Shown: one piece after another, positions 59,066-64,000 of the stretch
Numbering within the stretch: the stretch's first letter is position 1
How the letters are laid out: each line of letters opens with the position of its first letter
Origin: Phascolomyces articulosus
Lineage: Eukaryota; Mucoromycota; Mucoromycetes; Mucorales; Lichtheimiaceae
Assembly: GCA_025677815.1 (NCBI GenBank)
Contig: JAIXMP010000017.1
Coordinates: 496,001-560,000, forward strand
Reading direction: 5' to 3'
DNA length: 64,000 bases
Translations under genes and position numbers: made by a program
The notes under the pieces: model-generated
What the model saw: the letters and a program-made list of their open reading frames with translations, nothing else
Database searches by the model: none
What the model was told of the DNA's origin: nothing

Positions 59066-60233
59066 ATGGCGGACGATGCCCCATTTTCATTTGAATTTGA
59101 CGACGATGTCTTTGTTACGAAAGCAGAACGTATTATTCCCGAACAACCCCCATATGTAGCAAAAGAAGAGACCGATGGGGTAAGATTCTTTTTGTGAACC
59201 AAAGTCAAAGTAGATCATGATCACAGGAACAAGATTGTGCAAGAGAACGAAAGAGGATAACAAACTCATATTGTTTAATAAATATTTTCTTTCCTTATAG
59301 TGGTTCCATAAATTTGACGATTATGAAAGTTTAATGCTTGAACGCCATGGACCCAATCAATTAAAAAGTGCCATTGAACATGACTATTTCCATAAACGTT
59401 ATGAAAAGGCATTAAAAGGAGCACTTGTATTTATTGAAATAGCAGATACTGGACGATCTAAAGTAACAGCGAACCGAGAAATGATCGAGATAGCGATTCA
59501 TTGTGCAGTTCGTGCCAATCAATTGGATGTAGCTGAAAAGTTATTGGATAGGCCACAGGTAATAATAAAAAAAAGAAAAAAAAAAAGAGAGAGAGAGAAC
59601 TTTTCAGATGACAAAATGAAAAGCAGAAATTAAAATGGGAAGCCTGGATTTTATAAAATATAGACAACCATTGAACCTGGGAATATGCTGGTTCAAGCAA
59701 GAGTTTATTCACTATGTGGTCGACCTGATGATGCTTTATCAGCTTTGATTCGATATCACAAGTTACGGCGTTCTGATTACCATGCATGGCATCTCCTTGC
59801 CACGATTATGGTTAATAATAGTAACAACAACAACAACAGCAGTGGCGGAGTAGTAGTAGTCGAAGAAAATAATATGCAACTCCATATTGCTCATGCAGCT
59901 ATTCAACGTGCCATCAAGACCATGACTGCAAGCCAATGGACATTATCCATCGATCATGTCCGAAGGCGCTATGAACGTGAATTAGAAGAATTACAAACAC
60001 TGGGACGAAGTATTACCGAGCATCAAGGCAACTCAGAGTTGTTTTTTACCTGGATGGAGCAACAACAACAGGAAGGATCATGTATACTATTGTCACAAGA
60101 ACAATTGACGTCCAAGGGGCTACATGCGTTTCATAGAGAAGATATAGAATATATCTACGAAAGTTGTATAAAATATCAAGTAGATCAAATAGATTTAGAA
60201 GAAAATGAAATGAGAAATGTAAAAGATCTTTAA
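59066..60233 (+). CDS. TPR-like helical protein, unknown (3 exons)
   Basis: Exons 59066-59179, 59301-59558 and 59664-60233 close in phase to 313 residues. An acidic N-terminus (MADDAPFSFEFDDDVFV) leads to WFHKFDDYESLMLERHGP and a set of paired helices. HDYFHKRYEKALKGALVFIE, IHCAVRANQLDVAEKLLDRP and NMLVQARVYSLCGRPDDALS have the A-x-x-x-G/A spacing of tetratricopeptide repeats. An Asn-run (NNSNNNNNSSGG) interrupts the next repeat. TPR arrays act as protein-binding scaffolds. The partner is not predictable from the sequence and I cannot name an orthologue with confidence. Confidence 0.75.
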
Positions 60234-60609
60234 CATTGTAACTATATATCCTAATTTATTATTATTATTATTATTGTGATTATTAAAACCATTTTCTACC
60301 TCTCTCTCTCTCATCTTATTCTTCTATTTAAATCCTACTATACACACACACACAGACATACTAATATATATTTATGGGAGATCACCTTATTTTTGAAAAG
60401 GAAAAAAGGGGGGATTTATTCTTAAAAAAGAAGTTTGGTCGGATATATATGAGCGTTCAAGAAGTTGTATGGTTTTTTTTTGAGAGATAAAAAACAGAAA
60501 GGGAAGAAAGGGGAAAGAAAGAAAGAAAAAGGTTTCGGGGAAAAGAAAAGATAAAGAAAAAAAGATGGTTCGAGTTTGATAGGAAAAGAAAAAAAAAAGA
60601 GGATCAAAT
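60234..60609. other. convergent intergenic region
   Basis: Between the 3' ends of the TPR-like gene and the 14-3-3 gene. Purine-rich on the plus strand (60390-60600), which is pyrimidine-rich 3' UTR sense for the minus-strand gene. No coding content. Confidence 0.5.
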
Positions 60610-62339
60610 CTACTCTTGAGTTTCTTCTTCGTTCTTGGGAGGTTTGTCACTCTTGTCAGTATCTAATGATTTATTCATACATTAGTTAGCGATCGTTATA
60701 CACCACACATGCACTTTATCCATATCTACATCCCATATAGATATATATATACTCAAACTCTTCTTTTATATATTCCCTATTTTTTTCCCAAATTACCTTC
60801 TTGTAAATCTGAAGTCCAAAGGGTCAAGTTATCCCTCAACAATTGCATGATCAAAGTAGAATCCTTGTAAGATTCTTCACTAAGTGTATCAAGTTCTGCA
60901 ATAGCATCATCAAAGGCTTGCTTAGCCAAATGGCAGGCACGATCAGGTGAGTTCAAAATTTCATAGTAGAAGACGGAAAAGTTAAGAGCCAAACCCAAAC
61001 GAATAGGGTGAGTCGTAGCCAGATCAACTTGGGCAACATCAGTTGCAGTCTTGTAAGCTTCATGTGCAGCTGTTGCAGCATCTTTACGTTCATCACCAGT
61101 AGCATATTCAGCAACGTAACGGTGATAATCACCCTTCCTATATTTAGATTATATTTTTTTGAATGTCACACAAACACTTAGTTAAAAAACAACACTCTTT
61201 TCTTTTGGTTTGCTGTTGTTGTACTTCCCATACACACACACAATCTTCATAGTAAAAAATAACTCCAGATATACACTCTCTTCCACATATACAGTATGTA
61301 GTATATATATGTGTGTATATGGAAGATGGTGAAGAGGAAGAGAAAAGAAAAAAAAAGAAAAACTTACATCTTATAATAGAACACCTTAGCTTCACCCTCA
61401 GAAGCAGAGGGGATCAAGGAGTCTGTGAGAAGTTCCAAGATATCGTTGCACACATCATACAATTCGTTTTCAACCTTCTTGCGGTATTCCTTGATCTTGG
61501 TCACTTGAGCTTCATGGCCTTTGCTTTCTTCCTTTTGTTCAATAGAAGACACGATTCGCCACGACGCACGACGTGCACCAATCACGTTCTTGTACGCGAC
61601 AGACAAGAGGTTACGTTCTTCGACAGACAAATCGACGCCCATCTATATTTAAATATTGATTTAATATGATGGTTAGATAAAAAAAAAGTACGTGTATATC
61701 TATCTATCTATCTATCTATCATAAGAATATTTACCTTGGCCACTTCCTTCATATAGGAGACCATTTCTATAAGGCAAAAAAATATTTATTTGTTAGAGAA
61801 AAAAATAAGGGGGAAGAGTTCAAAGTGAGAAGAGAAAACTATATTGGTTTTTTTTTTTTACCATCGTATCGTTCAGCCTGTTCGGCAATCTTGGCCATGT
61901 AGACCTTTTTTTTATAAAAAAAAAATAAAATAAAAAATCAATAAAAATAGATATAATAGACAAGATTGAAAATGTAAAAAGAATGGTCTCATCTGGTTTT
62001 TTATCTCGTTAAATAATTTCTTTTTTTAAAAAAAAATTCAATTTCAATGGACACCATCCCATATACTATTTTTTTTTCTCTCTCTCTCTCTCTTTTTCGT
62101 TCCTTTTCCTTCCAATTGAGAGGGAATATGAGTATTATTATTTTTACCTTATCTTCGCGTTCCTAAAGATGGTTTTAAATTTGACCATGGGGAAGGAAAA
62201 ATAATAATAAAGAATAAGTAAGAAGAAAAAAAAGCACCTCAAGAAACAAAAAAAAAATAATAAACGTGTTTTTTTTTATAAAGAACAATGAACAAGATGA
62301 AGTATTGAAAAGTTAAAAAAAAAGACTTACAGTGGACAT
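60610..62339 (-). CDS. 14-3-3 protein (7 exons, two microexons)
   Basis: Minus-strand exons 62339-62331, 62162-62148, 61904-61862, 61766-61735, 61642-61368, 61137-60797 and 60662-60610 close in phase to 255 residues, the normal 14-3-3 size. Signature stretches are present: [75 protein letters not shown] and [20 protein letters not shown]. The phosphopeptide pocket residues (Lys and Arg of KNVIGARR, Arg-Tyr of HRYVAEY) are in place. 14-3-3 dimers bind phospho-Ser/Thr motifs and regulate many signalling proteins in the cytosol. The first exons are only 9 and 15 nt long and are needed to reach the start MST-EREDK. C-terminal tail is acidic ([10 protein letters not shown]). AAG/GTC/GCC codon bias suggests strong expression. 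Confidence 0.95.
61697..61720. repeat. TATC microsatellite in a 14-3-3 intron
   Basis: Six tandem TATC units in the intron between exons 4 and 5 of the 14-3-3 gene. Confidence 0.8.
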
Positions 62340-63310
62340 GGTGTAGTGTAAGCGGGTGTGCGTTCGGGATGAAAAAAGAGTAAAGCGGGTGAAGAAGAAA
62401 AAGAAGATGCGAGAAAAAAAAAAGTTGGGAGTTGTACGAAAACCAACAAGAGGGAGCAAACGTCACTTTTTTTTTTCTCAAATCATCTGACTTGTCTACT
62501 ACTACTACATCACACACAGTCTCTCTTAATTTGAATGCCTTTAAAAATAAGGAGAGAGTGTTGTTGTTGGTAACACCACCCTTATATCATTCAGATAAAT
62601 ATAGTTGCATATCTCATAATAACTTTGCATACTTTATCTTCTTGACATTACAAACTTATTTATTCAGGTACTCATCACCATCTAATAATAAAACGCGTAA
62701 AAAACAATATCAATGAATGATACTCATCTAACATCTTGTTGATTTCATTCATTCTCTTTTTGACAACAATCTTAAATAAATTCTTGTTTTTACATCTCTA
62801 AAAATGAAAAAAATGACCCAATAACAATAATTGGGTATAATCCATTCTATCATGGATTTTTTCCATGGTGATACCTTTTGAGATGGGATTACATAGAAAT
62901 TGAAAAGGGTCATTCAATTGATGCATAGCCATCAAAAGTAAAATAATAAAGCATAGTAATATCATATTTTCTTCTTGCGATTGACAAGATTTCTGCTCAA
63001 AGCCAAAACATATGAGCTGCATATTTACAAATTTCAAAGCTAGCCTTGTTCGGGGATATATACGTCGGTATCTTGCACTCCTTATTTAAAAATCCAGCTT
63101 GAGGAATGGTAAAAGTCTAGGCATCCTATTTTTAAGCATGATTGAATAGATGATGTTCCATTATTGAATCTACTAGTTACTGTTGGTATATATCATTTGT
63201 ATTTCTACTAAATGAATAATATATCAACATTTGAGAACGTTATAAATACTTGAGATTAGAATGGGTTTACAAGAGAGAAGAAGAGAAAAAAAAAACTTTT
63301 ATTATTATTA
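62340..63310. other. 14-3-3 promoter region and intergenic DNA
   Basis: The first 200 bp upstream of the 14-3-3 start (minus strand) are pyrimidine-rich, as expected for a leader or promoter. The rest is AT-rich without a supportable gene. Confidence 0.5.
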
Positions 63311-63908
63311 TTATTCATTATCATCTTTGATAATATCTTCATCATTATGACGACTATGAGATGCGATGGCTGTGTAAGCACCCCGTCGTCTCTGTCTAAT
63401 AATATTACATAACCAATGAAATAGACGATCGATGCCAGAGGAAGTATAAATAAATAAACTAACAAGAGTGATGATCATGGTTAAACACCATAAACCAATA
63501 CCTCCCCAATATTCATAAGCAAACCCACATAATGCACCAATACCAGCGCCTAATCCTAGGTAGGCTGTTCCCAAAATGCCTTGTGCTCGTGCCTTTAATG
63601 CCGGTGGAGCAATATTATCTGCTTCTACAACACCAGCACTCCATAAAAATGAAAAACAGATACCTATTCATTTATGAAAAAAATATGACACTTGTTAATA
63701 AATATCCATGTCCTCCCCCCCCCAAACCTCTCCTCCCTATATTCATATCCTGATCTATGAATTATTCAATACCATGCAAAGGTTGACTTGCTGCTGCTAA
63801 GTAAGCGCCGCTTGAAATAGTAGTAGTGATCATATAAATGATACAACGAATGACAAGGACGATATGTGCAATAATGAGCATCTTTCTTGGTCCGAGCCAT
63901 TTGAAAAT
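63311..63908 (-). CDS. MFS transporter, C-terminal part (continues beyond the window)
   Basis: Two minus-strand exons, 63908-63773 and 63663-63311, joined in phase. They encode IFKWLGPRKMLIIAHIVLVI, SGAYLAAASQPLHG, LWSAGVVEADNIAPPALKA, ARAQGILGTAYLGLGAGIGA and YEYWGGIGLWCLTMIITLV, then a basic tail ending HNDEDIIKDDNE. The pattern of an AxAQG loop followed by a Gly-rich helix (LGLGAGIGALCGFAYEYWG) is typical of the MFSD6/MFS_1-like branch of the major facilitator superfamily. The substrate is unknown. Earlier exons lie to the right of 64000. Confidence 0.75.
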
Positions 63909-64000
63909 CTAAAATAGACCATCGGGAAAATAGATTAAAGATCTTCACTACTGTATTATACATCATGCATATTCATCTATTCATTTCTATATATATATAT

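Overview
The window looks like nuclear DNA from a Mucoromycota fungus, most likely Mucorales. It is strongly AT-rich. Genes carry many short GT-AG introns, intergenic DNA is long and full of A/T runs and trinucleotide repeats, and the housekeeping proteins are fungal: a velvet regulator, a TORC2 HbrB subunit, an SRF-type MADS protein, an ERG10-type thiolase and a 14-3-3 protein. All exon models were made by hand from splice signals and reading-frame phase. Models whose phases close across every intron are scored high.

Layout. 0-5 kb: a small membrane protein (+) converging on a nine-exon velvet gene (-). 5-10.8 kb: gene-poor. 10.8-26.6 kb: an accessory island. It holds a family of roughly seven-TM proteins of unknown function (two intact on +, one intact on -, one start-less copy, one decayed copy). 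It also holds a multi-exon family here called gene B, a further unknown gene, and several decayed genes. The core of the island is a 2,856-bp inverted duplication (12340-15195 and 20300-23155) around a 5.1-kb spacer.

26.6-38.2 kb: a low-complexity Pro/Ser protein, the TORC2 HbrB/Bit61 subunit and an SRF-type MADS-box factor, all on +, separated by long upstream regions. 38-42.7 kb: gene-poor. 42.7-50.1 kb: cytosolic acetyl-CoA acetyltransferase, a seven-TM protein, a CID/RS/zinc-knuckle RNA-processing protein (-) and a tiny single-TM PPxY protein (-). 50-55 kb: gene-poor, with a 702-bp inverted-repeat element carrying a Tc1-like transposase remnant. 55-64 kb: a kelch-repeat membrane protein, a TPR-like protein, a 14-3-3 protein (-) and the 3' end of an MFS transporter (-).

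The most unusual structure is the palindrome. Two gene B copies read outward from the spacer. Each has its own N-terminal exons inside the spacer and both run in frame into the same C-terminal exons in the arms, so two intact proteins (about 554 and 513 residues) share a 436-residue constant part behind unrelated N-termini. The arms are apparently identical, while both outer flanks are homologous but diverged, which points to recent gene conversion or duplication between older paralogues.
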